Below, in pieces: positions 44,931 to 54,454 of a DNA stretch of 64,000 bases. This DNA comes from Paludibacteraceae bacterium (GTDB lineage Bacteria > Bacteroidota > Bacteroidia > Bacteroidales > Paludibacteraceae). How positions within the stretch are numbered: position 1 is the first letter of the stretch; every line of letters starts with the position of its first letter. The notes beneath the pieces were generated by a model. It was not told the DNA's origin and ran no database searches. It worked only from the letters and a program-made list of their open reading frames with translations. The stretch is taken from positions 1 through 64,000 of the forward strand of contig JAFWOU010000018.1 of the NCBI GenBank assembly GCA_017509715.1. The letters run 5' to 3'. The translations under genes were made by a program, and so were the position numbers.

Positions 44931-45179
44931 ATGAGTACAGCGCAAGCAATAGCAAGTAGCCGTTTTCTGACAGCGATGGGCCCGATGATTAAGGACGAGA
45001 AGAAGATGAATACGGTGTTGAGTTACATCATTTCCCTTCGTGAGGATAATGCTCCTTGTCAATTTACGGAACAAGAGATACTTGCCTTTGCTAACAAAGC
45101 AGAGCAGGAATATGAAGCGGGGGTAGGGATGATGAGTCATTCGGACTTTATACAGGAGGTCGCTACATGGCAGAGATAA
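44931..45179 (+). CDS. Putative antitoxin partner of a ParE/RelE toxin
   Basis: The 82-residue protein overlaps the toxin gene by 13 bp, the arrangement typical of type II modules. It starts STAQAIASSRFLTAMGPMIK, has a helical body and ends DFIQEVATWQR. I cannot see a clear DNA-binding motif. The assignment rests mainly on its position. Its leader contains a T-rich stretch shared with the giant surface-protein gene. Confidence 0.65.
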   Translation: MSTAQAIASSRFLTAMGPMIKDEKKMNTVLSYIISLREDNAPCQFTEQEILAFANKAEQEYEAGVGMMSHSDFIQEVATWQR

Positions 45180-45493
45180 AATGGCACGATAGCGCCCGCG
45201 AACATTTGCGCAAGATCTTCGATTTTAATTTTGATCATATGTCGGAGACTTATGCATATTCGATATTGGGAGAAGTATTAGGAGAGGTGCAGGGTTTGGA
45301 GATCTTTCCAAAGAAAGGCGCACCGGAACTTTTGCTCAAAGGAAGAAAGTATGAGTATCGTCGCCTTGTGATTAGAGAAAATTATAAAGTGATTTACTTC
45401 CTTGTTGCGGACGAAGCGCATATTGTAGCAGTATGGGATGTTCGCCAAGATCCAAAAACTCTCATCCATTTAGTGGCTGAGGATGAAAACTGA
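45167..45493 (+). CDS. ParE/RelE-superfamily toxin
   Basis: The 108-residue protein matches the RelE/ParE fold in length and pattern: WHDSAREHLRKIFDFNFDH near the start, GAPELLLKGRKYEYRRLVI in the middle and NYKVIYFLVADEAHIVAVWD towards the end. RelE members cut mRNA on the ribosome and ParE members poison gyrase. The sequence does not tell me which this is. It ends with a short acidic tail (AEDEN). Confidence 0.85.
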   Translation: MAEIKWHDSAREHLRKIFDFNFDHMSETYAYSILGEVLGEVQGLEIFPKKGAPELLLKGRKYEYRRLVIRENYKVIYFLVADEAHIVAVWDVRQDPKTLIHLVAEDEN

Positions 45494-45544
45494 TTTTTTT
45501 GACATTTTTTAAAATTTTTATAACTCAAAATTTTTAAAACTCAA

Positions 45545-45571
45545 TTTTTTTGTTTAACTTTTTAAAATTTA
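45545..45571 (+). promoter_or_regulatory. T-rich leader shared with the antitoxin gene
   Basis: The 19-base string TTTTTTTGTTTAACTTTTT occurs both here and at about 44902-44920 before the putative antitoxin. In both cases it lies close ahead of the start codon. It could be a translation enhancer or a duplicated leader. Confidence 0.45.
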
Positions 45572-48500
45572 ATGCTTATGCAAAACAATTTTTCTAAATG
45601 TAGGGAATGGGTTCCCCGCGGAACATCCCAACACAAGTGGCGCTGGCTCACCACGCTACTACTAATCCTCACCCTCGGCATCGGCCAGATGTGGGGGCAA
45701 AATGTCACATTGGCGGATATTAATTATACCCAATGGGATGGAACGGCTATGCCCAGCAATTCAGGATTGTCTAATAGTAATACCTATTATGCTTCAAATG
45801 GAACAAGTAGAGTTGCTTCGTTGGTGGGAAAGGGCTGTAAACTTGATGATAGTAAGAATACCCCTACCGCAACTGGTGTTTCTGGGTCGTACGAGCACTA
45901 TTTACGTTTCGGTTCTAGCGGTAACTACTTAAATATTACTGCATCGAATGATCTCGTGAAAAATGCAGGGGAAACTAGTTATGGTAAAATCCGCTTTTTA
46001 GTTAGTTCCCAAAAGAATAAGACAACAGATGAATTAGCAGAGATAACTATAGGAGAGACGTCTTTGGGTAAAATCTATGCATTTACAAGTACATCGACAT
46101 GTGATTGGGTGGAATTTGATATTCCGGCAACTGTGTCAAAGAATGCTACTATTACTTTGACTCGAACATCAAATACTTTATTTGTGTGGGGTATCCAAAT
46201 TAAAACATTTTCTTCTGGTCCGGTAGATCCGACAATTAATACAACAAATGGTGCTTATACTATTAATGGAACAGCACTTGATTTGACAACTTGTGTGTCT
46301 TCCAACAATACTACCGGAGCGTTCTCGTTTGCTGTCAAGACAGATGGTGATACGGATGCATCTATTGATGGTAGTAGTTTTACTGCTAACTATGAAGGTA
46401 CTTGCGTAGTTACTGCTACTCAAGCGGCAGTTAGTGGAACTTGGAATCAAAAATCTGTTGATTTCAATGTCGTTGTTTCTGCGGCTGCAGGCAAAACAGA
46501 TCCAACGGCTACGTTCAGCAATAGCGACTATACTATTGGTGGTGATTTGGATTTGAGTACTTTGTTTACTTCGAATAGCGAAGGTTCTGTTACATACACT
46601 ATCACGGATGCTGGTGAGACTAGTGCTACCTTGGCTTCTGATGGAAAGACTTTCTCTGCATCCGCAGTTGGTACTGCAACTGTTCAAGCATCGCAAGCTG
46701 CTACAAGTACACACAATGCAGTGGTCAAAACCGCTACTATTACCGTTAAAGCTGCTGCTCCGGCTGTAGATTGTTCAAGCATCATGGGAACAATTTATAA
46801 GTTTGAAACAAAGAGTTCCGGCCTTGGTACAGGTGCAGTTTGTGCGTTGAAGAATACTGATTACGCGATGACTACCAGCAACTCGCTCAAGGCTCTTCAG
46901 GGAGGTACACTCACAGCACGAGCTTCAAGTGATAATTCAGGGAACTTGGCATATAACAATAATTCATTTAAATTTACTGGTGGTTCTGCTGGTTGGTTAA
47001 TTCTTAATCTGGAATGTGAAATAAAAGAAGGTGATATTATTCGCTATATTAAGACTAATTCGGGAAATATTAGCGTGCGTCATACTTCCAATACAACAAC
47101 GACTAATGCGTTCAATTTAACTGGTAATAGTGCTAATGTTCAAACTATAGCTATCCCGAGTGCGTTTGTTGGAAAGAGTACGATTTATTTGACTCGTGGA
47201 AGCAACACTGCTGAAATCTCCTATTTCGAAATTGTTCGTCCTTATATAGTAACTCTTGCAGCTGGTGAAGGTGCAACTGTAACTCCGACAAGTATCAGTG
47301 CAAGTGCAAATGAGGTTGTAGCATTGCCGCATCCTGTAAAAGACGGTAGCTTGTTTACCGGTTGGTATGAAGGAGAAACAAAAGTTAGCGATGCTTATAC
47401 TGTAACGAAAAATGTTACCCTGACAGCTCATTATAGCGATTGTCCAGAAACAGGCTCTGTTTATAAGTTCGAGGTTAAGACAGGTCTTGCTAATGGAGCA
47501 TGTGTAGAAACGAACACTTTTGATGTTACCAAGGTTAATTATCTGTCTGCACTTGACGGAGGAACTTTGTCAGCCTACAATAATAACAGCAAGTTGTTGA
47601 TAGCAAACAATAACTCTTTCCAGATGACAGACAATAGTAAGTCTTATTTGAAAGTTGATTTGGATTGTGCTTTGGAAGTCGGTGACTACTTTAAGACGAC
47701 AGTAGCAGGTAATACAATGGCAATTACCATTGCTAATTCTCAATCAACAGACTATACTGTAACCGTTGGAACAGAGCAAGTTAAAGAGATTCCTGCAGCT
47801 TGGGCTGGTAAGAAGACTCTTTATCTGTGGAGAGGTGGCGGCAACGCATCTGTGTCTTATTTTGAAATTGTACGTCCGGAGAAGGTAACTGTTACCTTCA
47901 ATAGTGATGGTGGATCGACTGTTGATGCAGCTACGATTGTTAAGGGCGCAAAGGTAACCGCTCCGACTGCTCCGACAAAGGATAACTATTCATTCGTGCA
48001 CTGGTACAAAGTAACCGGTGAGACGGGTGAGGAAGATGTTGCTTATGACTTCGACGATGCTGTGAACGCAGACATGACGCTGAAGGCTAAATGGGCTGCT
48101 TATCCGACGCTGACGCTGAATAGAGGCACTGCTCCTTCGGGTTATGATGTTACAACTCAGTATGCTCCGGGCGCAACGGTAGAAGTTCCGGCTTGTCCGT
48201 TCAGTTATACCGGTTATAACTTCGACGGCTGGAATTATAGCAAAGTAGTCACGATGGTTGATGAGACGCATTTCACTATGCCGAACGAAGACCTGACGCT
48301 TACAGCTCAATGGGTAAATGCTAATTTTGTAGCACGTATCGGCTCGAATTACTATGCTACTCTCGCTGAGGCTTTGGCTCATGCAGCCGAAGGCGAGATC
48401 GTTCTGTTGCAAGACATTAATGTAGAGGCTCAAGTTGAGATCGCAGACGGAGTATCGGCTACGATTGACCTCGCAGGTCATAAGATTGAGTACACCGGTG

Positions 48501-51500
48501 CAACCACTCTTACCAGTGGTGTGATCATGGTACACAACGGTGCAAGCCTGACGATTAACGATTCGAGCGATCCGGATGCAGGTTCGATTGTTTCCGGCGA
48601 CAACGCTTATGCTGCAATTGCATTGACGAAAGCTGGTGATAATGCAGCTAATCCTGCTGTTCTGGTAATTAATGGCGGTACACTCACCGGTTACTATTAT
48701 GGTATTACCGGTAACGGAAGCCGTCCGAATACACAGATTACGATTAACGGTGGTGCAATTAATGCAACCGCTACCAACGATAACTTAGGTATCTATCATC
48801 CGCAAAATGGTACTCTGACAGTAACTGATGGTACTATTACGGGTTATGCTTCGGCTATCGAAATGCGTGCTGGTACATTGGTAATCGAGGGTGGTACATT
48901 CACTGCAACGGCTACTGAATTCTCCTGCAACCCGAATGGTAGTGGAACAACGACCGTTGGTGCAGCTATTGCTATTGCACAGCACACTACGAAGAAAGAT
49001 ATCGAGGTTACTATCAACGGCGGTACGTTTAACGGTGTGAAGGCTCTCAACGAGTCCAACCCGCAGGCTAACGATCCGGCTCCGCAGGTAACAATGGCTG
49101 TTACGGCAGGTACCTTTACGGGTGAGGTTTCGACGGTTGACGTAGATAAGTTCGTCAGCGGTGGTTCGTTCAGCGAGCCGGTAGCTGAGGCTAACTGCGC
49201 AACTGACTACTATCCTGCAACCAAGCCGAACGGCAAGTACGGTGTAACCGTAGCTGCTTTGAGCGTTAACTTCGCAGAAGAGGCAGCAAAAACAGAAGGC
49301 CAGAAAACTTGGACTACATTCCTCACGGATAATCATTATGATTATAACTTAGGTGATGGTGGTGAAATATCTTGGGACAAAACCAATGCATATGATACCG
49401 GTCTTAAACTGAAGAAGAGTACAAACAATGCAATCTACTTCACAACAGAACCGGGTAAGCTGATTGAGTTGACCGTTGGTAATATCGCTGGTATGACCAT
49501 TCAGATTAATGGTGGTGCAGCGCAAACTATTACTGGTGGTGCGAACAATGATGATCTTGGTGTATCGTATTATTATAGCGACAATGCACAAGCTGTAGTG
49601 CTGAAAGAGACCAGCGGAAACAGTGGTTACAATATGTTGAAGTCTATCAACATCCGCGATCCGTACACTGTAAGCTTCGATGCAAATGGCGGTGATGCAG
49701 TGGCTTCGTTGAAAGCTACTCCGGCAATTAATCTGCCGAGTGCAACGAATGGTACGCAGAACTTCGCTGGTTGGTATGATGCTTTGGATAACTTAATCGG
49801 TAACGCAGGTGATCCCTACACTCCGACGGCTAACATTACGCTGGTTGCTCATTGGGAGGCTATTTCGACGGATAACACACTGAGCGATCTTAAGGTTGGT
49901 GGAGAGACCGTAGATGGTTTCAGTCCTTCTGTTCATACCTATTATGTCGTTCTTCCTTATGGAACAAAACCGGAGAATATACCTGCAATTACTGCAACGG
50001 CTAATAGCGCCAAGGCAAAACAAGTAGCTATCCAGCAGGCTGTTTGGACAGGCGAACCGTATAATTGCTACCGTGCTCAGGCTAACGTGCAAGCAGAAGA
50101 TAATTCGTGGGGCTACTACGATGTACGTTTCTCCTTCGCTCCGAAGGATATGGCTTGCTTAATTAAGGCTACTGTAACAGGTGATAACGCAATGGCTATT
50201 GATGCCTCGGCTTCTATGTTTGAGGGAACACCTGATATTTACAAAGTTTATGGTAACGCAGAAACCTACGAAAGCAAGTCGGCTCCGAAGTTCCAGGGTG
50301 ACGGTTATCTTGGTGTAACACTGACTACGGCTGGCGCTGCGTTCCAAGAGGGAGACGTTGTTCGTGTATTTGCGACAAAGGGCATTGATAATGTTGCTAA
50401 GTTGTATGTATATAGCGATAATACAGGTACGGCTGCTAAGCAGATTGCTGAGTCTGAAACAGCATTGGTAAAGGGCTATAATGAAGCAGCATTGACCGCA
50501 GCCGGAGAAGGTGCTACAAGCGTATTCCTCTGCCGTGCAGGTCAATATACCAGCTGGAATCCTTGTATCTATGACATCGCGGTTTACCGCGCTGTTCCGA
50601 AACCTGTTCTTTCTGCTATCACAATCGGCGGTGCTACTGAGAATGCGGTTAACCAAAGTACGAAGACTATCTCATTGGAGATTTCTGCTGTTGCTGCGGC
50701 TGATTTGGCGAACTTAAGTGTTACTCCGACATTCATGTCGAATGATCCTAGCCAGACAACAGGCGCAGTAACCTCCAACGAGGGTGCTTGGGTACTTGGC
50801 GCAAATACCTACCTGGTAACAGATAAGGATGGCGACACCGAGACTTATACAATCAATTTGTCTGCTGCGGCTGGTATTAAGGAAGTAGTAATCAGCGGAA
50901 CGTTGGCAGTACTGGAAGATGAAACAACTACACTGTCTGCTGTGGTTTATGACACCAACGATGAAGTTGCGGCTATTCAAGATGTAACATGGTCTGTTAA
51001 GGCTGGTGATGAAGCATTGGCTTCCGTAACTTCTGCAGGAGTGGTAACCGGTAAGGCTGTTGGTACAGCACATATTATTGCAACTTCTGTAGCTGACAAT
51101 ACCAAGTCTGCCGAGGTTGCAGTGGTAGTATCTGAGAATCCTTGCCGCGCATGGAGCAATCCGTCCAGCAAGGAGACAGGCGCTACTATCGGCAAGATGG
51201 TTGTAACACCAACCGGAATAGGAACTCTGCAAGAAAACATGACTCCGTATCAGGGTGCGAGCGCTACGAATGCATGGAAACTAGATTCGAAGGATAGTCG
51301 TTATGCAGAAATCAAATTTACGGACAATGCGCAATTTGAGAGCCTGTTGCTTGGTGTTTCCTCTAAGGATAACGATAAGAACTATAAGTTTGCCGTTGTA
51401 TGTTCGTCTGCTGCCGGTGATGGTTTTGCAGCTGGCGTATTGAGCGCAACGACTTATGAGGCAGTAGATCAGGACGAGGCAGAGAATCTTGTAGATGTAG

Positions 51501-52924
51501 AATTGCCTGTTGGAACAAAAGCTGTTCGCGTATATCGTCAATATACCAACGATTACGGAGGAGACAAGTCTGTATTCCTCTATTACATCAACGCTTGCAA
51601 GAAAGAGTTGGTAGCTCTGACTTCGATTGCAGTAGCAGATAAGACTCTGGCAGTTGGTGTAGCAGGTACTCCTGCCGTTACATTGACTCCGGCCAATGCA
51701 GATGTAGCAAGCTACGTTTGGGAAATTGAAAATGACGGAACAGGTGCAGCTGTGATTAGTGCTAAGGGCGTTATTTCCAGTACGGCTACAGGTGTTGTAA
51801 CAGTTAAAGTTACTGCTACGGATGCATTGAACAACGTGGTTGCATCCAATGTGGCTACTGTCAATATTGTGAACAAGTTCGTGGATGTTGCTCCTGTAAC
51901 TGAAACAACAAATTGGAATTGGAGCGGCATCGCTTCTGAAAATACAGTGATCTCGGATGTGGATACCGTTTTGGCGAACTACTATAGCGGCTCACAATGG
52001 GAACGCATCGCAGGTAAAGCAGCTAATGACCAATATGCATATCGTGCTGAAGGTCACGATTGCTATCAAGGTACATATCTGTTCTTCAAGACTACAGTTC
52101 CTGGTATGTTGACTATCAATTCTCGCTATGCAAGCAGCGGCGCGAAGATTGAGGTCAACGGTAACGAAATTGCAACTTTGACAGGTAGTTATGAGAACTA
52201 TTCAGTGGCTGTTCCTGCCGGAGATGTTAAGATTGTTGCTACTGGAGGTCAGAAGATGCGTATCAAAACTATGACTTTCGATACTGATCTGGCTGCTTAT
52301 GAACTTACGGATAACGCGCTGAATGGTTACACTCGTCCTGTAACGGAAGGCAAATATGGTACGATCTGTCTGCCGAATGGTGGTGTGATGGTAGGTGCTT
52401 CGATCTACACCTTGGCTTATTACGGCGAAACCTCGAAGAAGATCTTCTTCGACGAAGTTGTAGATGGTACGATGGAAGCTGGTAAGCCGTATCTGTTCCT
52501 GCCGAACGAGGGTATTGACCGCATTGGTGTATTCTACACAGACGCTGCTAATGAGCCGAATAAGACTGTTAACGGCTTCGTAGGTTACATCGGCGCAAGC
52601 GAAGATCCTAACGATGCACTTCAAGTTCCGGCTGGTGAAGGTAACTACATCGTTCAGAACAACCAGTACCGTGAGATCCTGACAGGTGCTACGGCTTATA
52701 TCTTAAGTCATCGCGCTTACATCCATTTTGCAGGTATTAATACTTCTGAACCGGCTAAGGCTCCGGGTGCACGTCGTATCGGCATCAGCGGTGCTCCGCA
52801 AGTTGTCACAGGTGTTGATGGCCTGAACGTAGGTGACCAACCGGTTAAGTTGATCATTGATGGCCAGATGTACATTCTCCGTGGTGATAAGATGTATGAT
52901 GCTACCGGAAGATTGGTAAAATAA
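45572..52924 (+). CDS. Giant T9SS surface protein with InlB-type and Big_2 repeats
   Basis: The 2450-residue protein has a signal peptide (LTTLLLILTLGIGQMWGQ); its start may be the ATG at 45572 or 45578. Two related modules of about 150 residues (YKFE...SYFEIVRP) occupy about 402-560 and 623-772. InlB/Listeria-Bacteroides B repeats (FAGWYDAL type) lie near 560-620, 772-840, 845-917 and 1364-1429. Parallel beta-helix rungs lie at 923-1210. Big_2-like Ig folds lie near 1768-1856 and 2016-2103. The tail (KLIIDGQMYILRGDKMYDA) is a Bacteroidales sorting-type C-terminus. It is probably an adhesin. The gene is AT-richer than the core. Confidence 0.9.
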   Translation: MLMQNNFSKCREWVPRGTSQHKWRWLTTLLLILTLGIGQMWGQNVTLADINYTQWDGTAMPSNSGLSNSNTYYASNGTSRVASLVGKGCKLDDSKNTPTATGVSGSYEHYLRFGSSGNYLNITASNDLVKNAGETSYGKIRFLVSSQKNKTTDELAEITIGETSLGKIYAFTSTSTCDWVEFDIPATVSKNATITLTRTSNTLFVWGIQIKTFSSGPVDPTINTTNGAYTINGTALDLTTCVSSNNTTGAFSFAVKTDGDTDASIDGSSFTANYEGTCVVTATQAAVSGTWNQKSVDFNVVVSAAAGKTDPTATFSNSDYTIGGDLDLSTLFTSNSEGSVTYTITDAGETSATLASDGKTFSASAVGTATVQASQAATSTHNAVVKTATITVKAAAPAVDCSSIMGTIYKFETKSSGLGTGAVCALKNTDYAMTTSNSLKALQGGTLTARASSDNSGNLAYNNNSFKFTGGSAGWLILNLECEIKEGDIIRYIKTNSGNISVRHTSNTTTTNAFNLTGNSANVQTIAIPSAFVGKSTIYLTRGSNTAEISYFEIVRPYIVTLAAGEGATVTPTSISASANEVVALPHPVKDGSLFTGWYEGETKVSDAYTVTKNVTLTAHYSDCPETGSVYKFEVKTGLANGACVETNTFDVTKVNYLSALDGGTLSAYNNNSKLLIANNNSFQMTDNSKSYLKVDLDCALEVGDYFKTTVAGNTMAITIANSQSTDYTVTVGTEQVKEIPAAWAGKKTLYLWRGGGNASVSYFEIVRPEKVTVTFNSDGGSTVDAATIVKGAKVTAPTAPTKDNYSFVHWYKVTGETGEEDVAYDFDDAVNADMTLKAKWAAYPTLTLNRGTAPSGYDVTTQYAPGATVEVPACPFSYTGYNFDGWNYSKVVTMVDETHFTMPNEDLTLTAQWVNANFVARIGSNYYATLAEALAHAAEGEIVLLQDINVEAQVEIADGVSATIDLAGHKIEYTGATTLTSGVIMVHNGASLTINDSSDPDAGSIVSGDNAYAAIALTKAGDNAANPAVLVINGGTLTGYYYGITGNGSRPNTQITINGGAINATATNDNLGIYHPQNGTLTVTDGTITGYASAIEMRAGTLVIEGGTFTATATEFSCNPNGSGTTTVGAAIAIAQHTTKKDIEVTINGGTFNGVKALNESNPQANDPAPQVTMAVTAGTFTGEVSTVDVDKFVSGGSFSEPVAEANCATDYYPATKPNGKYGVTVAALSVNFAEEAAKTEGQKTWTTFLTDNHYDYNLGDGGEISWDKTNAYDTGLKLKKSTNNAIYFTTEPGKLIELTVGNIAGMTIQINGGAAQTITGGANNDDLGVSYYYSDNAQAVVLKETSGNSGYNMLKSINIRDPYTVSFDANGGDAVASLKATPAINLPSATNGTQNFAGWYDALDNLIGNAGDPYTPTANITLVAHWEAISTDNTLSDLKVGGETVDGFSPSVHTYYVVLPYGTKPENIPAITATANSAKAKQVAIQQAVWTGEPYNCYRAQANVQAEDNSWGYYDVRFSFAPKDMACLIKATVTGDNAMAIDASASMFEGTPDIYKVYGNAETYESKSAPKFQGDGYLGVTLTTAGAAFQEGDVVRVFATKGIDNVAKLYVYSDNTGTAAKQIAESETALVKGYNEAALTAAGEGATSVFLCRAGQYTSWNPCIYDIAVYRAVPKPVLSAITIGGATENAVNQSTKTISLEISAVAAADLANLSVTPTFMSNDPSQTTGAVTSNEGAWVLGANTYLVTDKDGDTETYTINLSAAAGIKEVVISGTLAVLEDETTTLSAVVYDTNDEVAAIQDVTWSVKAGDEALASVTSAGVVTGKAVGTAHIIATSVADNTKSAEVAVVVSENPCRAWSNPSSKETGATIGKMVVTPTGIGTLQENMTPYQGASATNAWKLDSKDSRYAEIKFTDNAQFESLLLGVSSKDNDKNYKFAVVCSSAAGDGFAAGVLSATTYEAVDQDEAENLVDVELPVGTKAVRVYRQYTNDYGGDKSVFLYYINACKKELVALTSIAVADKTLAVGVAGTPAVTLTPANADVASYVWEIENDGTGAAVISAKGVISSTATGVVTVKVTATDALNNVVASNVATVNIVNKFVDVAPVTETTNWNWSGIASENTVISDVDTVLANYYSGSQWERIAGKAANDQYAYRAEGHDCYQGTYLFFKTTVPGMLTINSRYASSGAKIEVNGNEIATLTGSYENYSVAVPAGDVKIVATGGQKMRIKTMTFDTDLAAYELTDNALNGYTRPVTEGKYGTICLPNGGVMVGASIYTLAYYGETSKKIFFDEVVDGTMEAGKPYLFLPNEGIDRIGVFYTDAANEPNKTVNGFVGYIGASEDPNDALQVPAGEGNYIVQNNQYREILTGATAYILSHRAYIHFAGINTSEPAKAPGARRIGISGAPQVVTGVDGLNVGDQPVKLIIDGQMYILRGDKMYDATGRLVK

Positions 52925-52941
52925 CGTAAAATCGGCAAAAA

Positions 52942-52985
52942 GTACGGCAAAAATTTGCACATGTCAAAAATTTGCCGTACCTTTG
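52942..52985 (+). promoter_or_regulatory. Promoter inside a hairpin
   Basis: TTTG (52954-52957, TTGCACATGTCA) is followed 20 bp later by TACCTTTG (52978-52985). GTACGGCAAA (52942-52951) pairs with TTTGCCGTAC (52971-52980), so the -33 box is in the loop and the -7 box overlaps the right arm. The stem could also terminate the giant gene. Confidence 0.75.
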
Positions 52986-53005
52986 CAGCCGAAAACGAGA
53001 GAATT

Positions 53006-53134
53006 ATGAAAAAAATGTATAATAAACCGGAAATTGAGGTTGCAAAAGTACATTCTCTTTATGCAATCATGGAAGGCTCCCTTACGCAAGGTGATCCTGT
53101 GAATGCAGGAGATCCTCCAGCATGGGGTGATTAA
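53006..53134 (+). CDS. 42-residue orphan peptide
   Basis: The product begins MKKMYNKPEIEVAKVHSLYA and continues IMEGSLTQGDPVNAGDPPAWGD. It has its own strong promoter and a GAGAG ribosome-binding region 5 bp from the start. The pattern (a basic start, a KP-x-x-x-V helix, then a Gly/Asp/Pro-rich end) is seen in many short orphan peptides of Bacteroidales, as I recall. It has the leader-and-core look of a modified-peptide precursor, but no modifying enzyme or exporter is next to it. A terminator-like hairpin follows. Confidence 0.7.
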   Translation: MKKMYNKPEIEVAKVHSLYAIMEGSLTQGDPVNAGDPPAWGD

Positions 53135-53164
53135 CCTCTCTCCCGTATGCATACGTGCGTTCCA

Positions 53165-53235
53165 TAAAATACGCGCGTATGAGACACTAAAACTGCAGCC
53201 CTGCCATACCTTGGCGGGGTTGCTGTTATTATGTT
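53165..53235. repeat. Repeated hairpin element, copy 1
   Basis: CAGC-CCTGCCA pairs with TGGCGGGG-(TT)-GCTG (stem 53196-53225), preceded by GCGTATGAGACACTAA and followed by TTATT. Copies 2 and 3 differ by base changes that keep the stem paired. Confidence 0.75.
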
Positions 53236-53661
53236 TTGGATCATATTTGGCCCTTTTCTGACGAAAAATTGTTTTTGATCATTCAAAAGCGGTTTTTATT
53301 GTTTTTTTCTATTATCAACCCTCGATTGAGTCTGGGTTAAGCAAGGGTTGAGTAAGGGTAATCCTAGACCTTTCCTATACTCTCACCATACTCTCACCCT
53401 AATCACATCCTTCCCGTAACCCGTAACCCGTAACCCGTAACCCGTAACCCGTAACCCATCACCTTTACATTTTTTTTCGTGGCACACTTGGCACACTTGG
53501 CACTCTTTTATTTTTTACCGTGACGGTTTGACGGTTTGACGGTTTTCCCCATTCGCCCTTCGCCATTAGTCCCTTTGCCTTTCGTTATTATAAATGTCGC
53601 GAGACACTTGAGACACTTGAGACACTTTTGACCCCTTGGTGAGAATGCTGTGTTAGTTTCA
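53236..53661. other. Gene-free stretch packed with microrepeat families
   Basis: In order: loose GGGTTAAG/GGGTTGAG words and two CTATACTCTCAC-type words (53323-53410); a GTAACCC array (53416-53462); GGCACACTT three times (53479-53506); GACGGTTT three times (53522-53545); CCTTCGCCATT words (53551-53587); and GAGACACTT three times (53597-53630). I see no gene. Confidence 0.8.
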
Positions 53662-53728
53662 TGAATGTGAACTCTGGAACATGACCATCACGGGACCATC
53701 TTCCGACAACCTTACTTTCAGAACACTT
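53662..53728. repeat. 67-bp direct repeat, copy 1
   Basis: It matches 55374-55440 at 66 of 67 positions. It starts TGAATGTGAACTCTGGAACA and ends TTTCAGAACACTT, and lies 70 bp upstream of the hicAB promoter. The minus strand is open in both copies (KVRLS-E/G-DGPVMVMFQ), with one amino-acid change. Confidence 0.9.
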
Positions 53729-53798
53729 GCAAAAATCCCAGGTTTTCCGCCCGAAAATGTGAAAAATGAAAGTTTTTTTGCATTTTTTTGCCAAAATA

Positions 53799-53830
53799 TT
53801 TGGATTGTAACTAAAAAATAGTTACCTTTG
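53799..53830 (+). promoter_or_regulatory. hicAB promoter with operator-like palindrome
   Basis: TTTG (53799-53802) is followed 20 bp later by TACCTTTG (53823-53830). The extended box is absent here (TTGGATTGTAAC). GTAACTA-AAAAA-TAGTTAC (53807-53825) overlaps the -7 box, a natural operator for the HicB antitoxin. Confidence 0.75.
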
Positions 53831-53845
53831 CACAAAATTTGTAAG

Positions 53846-54052
53846 ATGAGTACAAAAGACAAATTAATTGAGCGGTTCTTAACGTTACCTTCAAACTTTA
53901 CGTTTGATGAGTTGGAGCGATTGCTGACTATATTTGGCTATACGAAATCCAACAAAGGTAAGACGTCCGGATCGCGAGTGATCTTCAAAGATAAGGAGGG
54001 GCATCCAATTATGCTCCATAAGCCGCACCCCGGCAACATCGTTAAGATGTAG
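53846..54052 (+). pseudogene. hicA: HicA-type mRNA interferase, interrupted by TAG
   Basis: The product starts at ATG 53846 (MSTKDKLIERFLTLPSNFTF) and has the double-stranded-RNA-binding-like fold with GSRVIFKDKEGHPIMLHKPHPGN, where the catalytic His is expected. TAG at 54050 ends it after 68 residues. The same frame continues as ALRQVLEELQSNGYIEKGG to a TAA at 54131-54133, exactly what the HicA C-terminus looks like. It would overlap hicB by 20 bp. So either the toxin is truncated, or the amber codon is read through, or there is a sequencing error. TAG is an ordinary stop codon elsewhere in this window. Confidence 0.8.
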
Positions 54053-54113
54053 GCGCTGCGGCAAGTATTAGAAGAATTGCAATCAAATGGATATATTGAA
54101 AAAGGAGGGTATT

Positions 54114-54452
54114 ATGAATACGATCAGTTATAAAGGTTATCTCGGAACGGTGAATTTCTCCGAGAAAGACGCATGCTTCTATGGCAAGATAGAAGGTATT
54201 GACGGATTGGTTAATTTCGAAGGCGAGAGTGTACACGAACTGATAGAAGCCTTCCATGAAGCAGTAGATGACTACGTGGCTTATTGTGAAGCCGAGGGCC
54301 TGGAGCCGCACAAGAGCTATTCCGGACAACTCAATATCCGTATCAAACCCGAGACGCATAGCCGTATAGCTGCTTTGTCCAAACAATCGGGAGAGTCTAT
54401 CAATGCATTTATTAGTCATGCATTAGACCTGCGCGTCGCCGCAATGCTCTAA
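54114..54452 (+). CDS. hicB: HicB-type antitoxin
   Basis: The 112-residue protein starts at ATG 54114 behind a strong AAAGGAGGG. The N-terminal part is the degenerate RNase-H-like HicB domain (YKGYLGTVNFSEKDACFYGK, DGLVNFEGESVHELIEAFHE). The C-terminal part (LNIRIKPETHSRIAALSKQS) is a ribbon-helix-helix DNA-binding domain. It would bind HicA and repress the operon through the palindrome in its promoter. It remains intact although hicA carries a stop. Confidence 0.9.
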   Translation: MNTISYKGYLGTVNFSEKDACFYGKIEGIDGLVNFEGESVHELIEAFHEAVDDYVAYCEAEGLEPHKSYSGQLNIRIKPETHSRIAALSKQSGESINAFISHALDLRVAAML

Positions 54453-54454
54453 CT

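Noticed and set aside
53659..53862. Minus-strand frames ending in VLKVRLSEDGPVMVMFQ
   Set aside because: The shared peptide reflects the 67-bp repeat. The frames overlap the hicAB promoter and have no start signals, though the open frame in both copies is noted as a finding.
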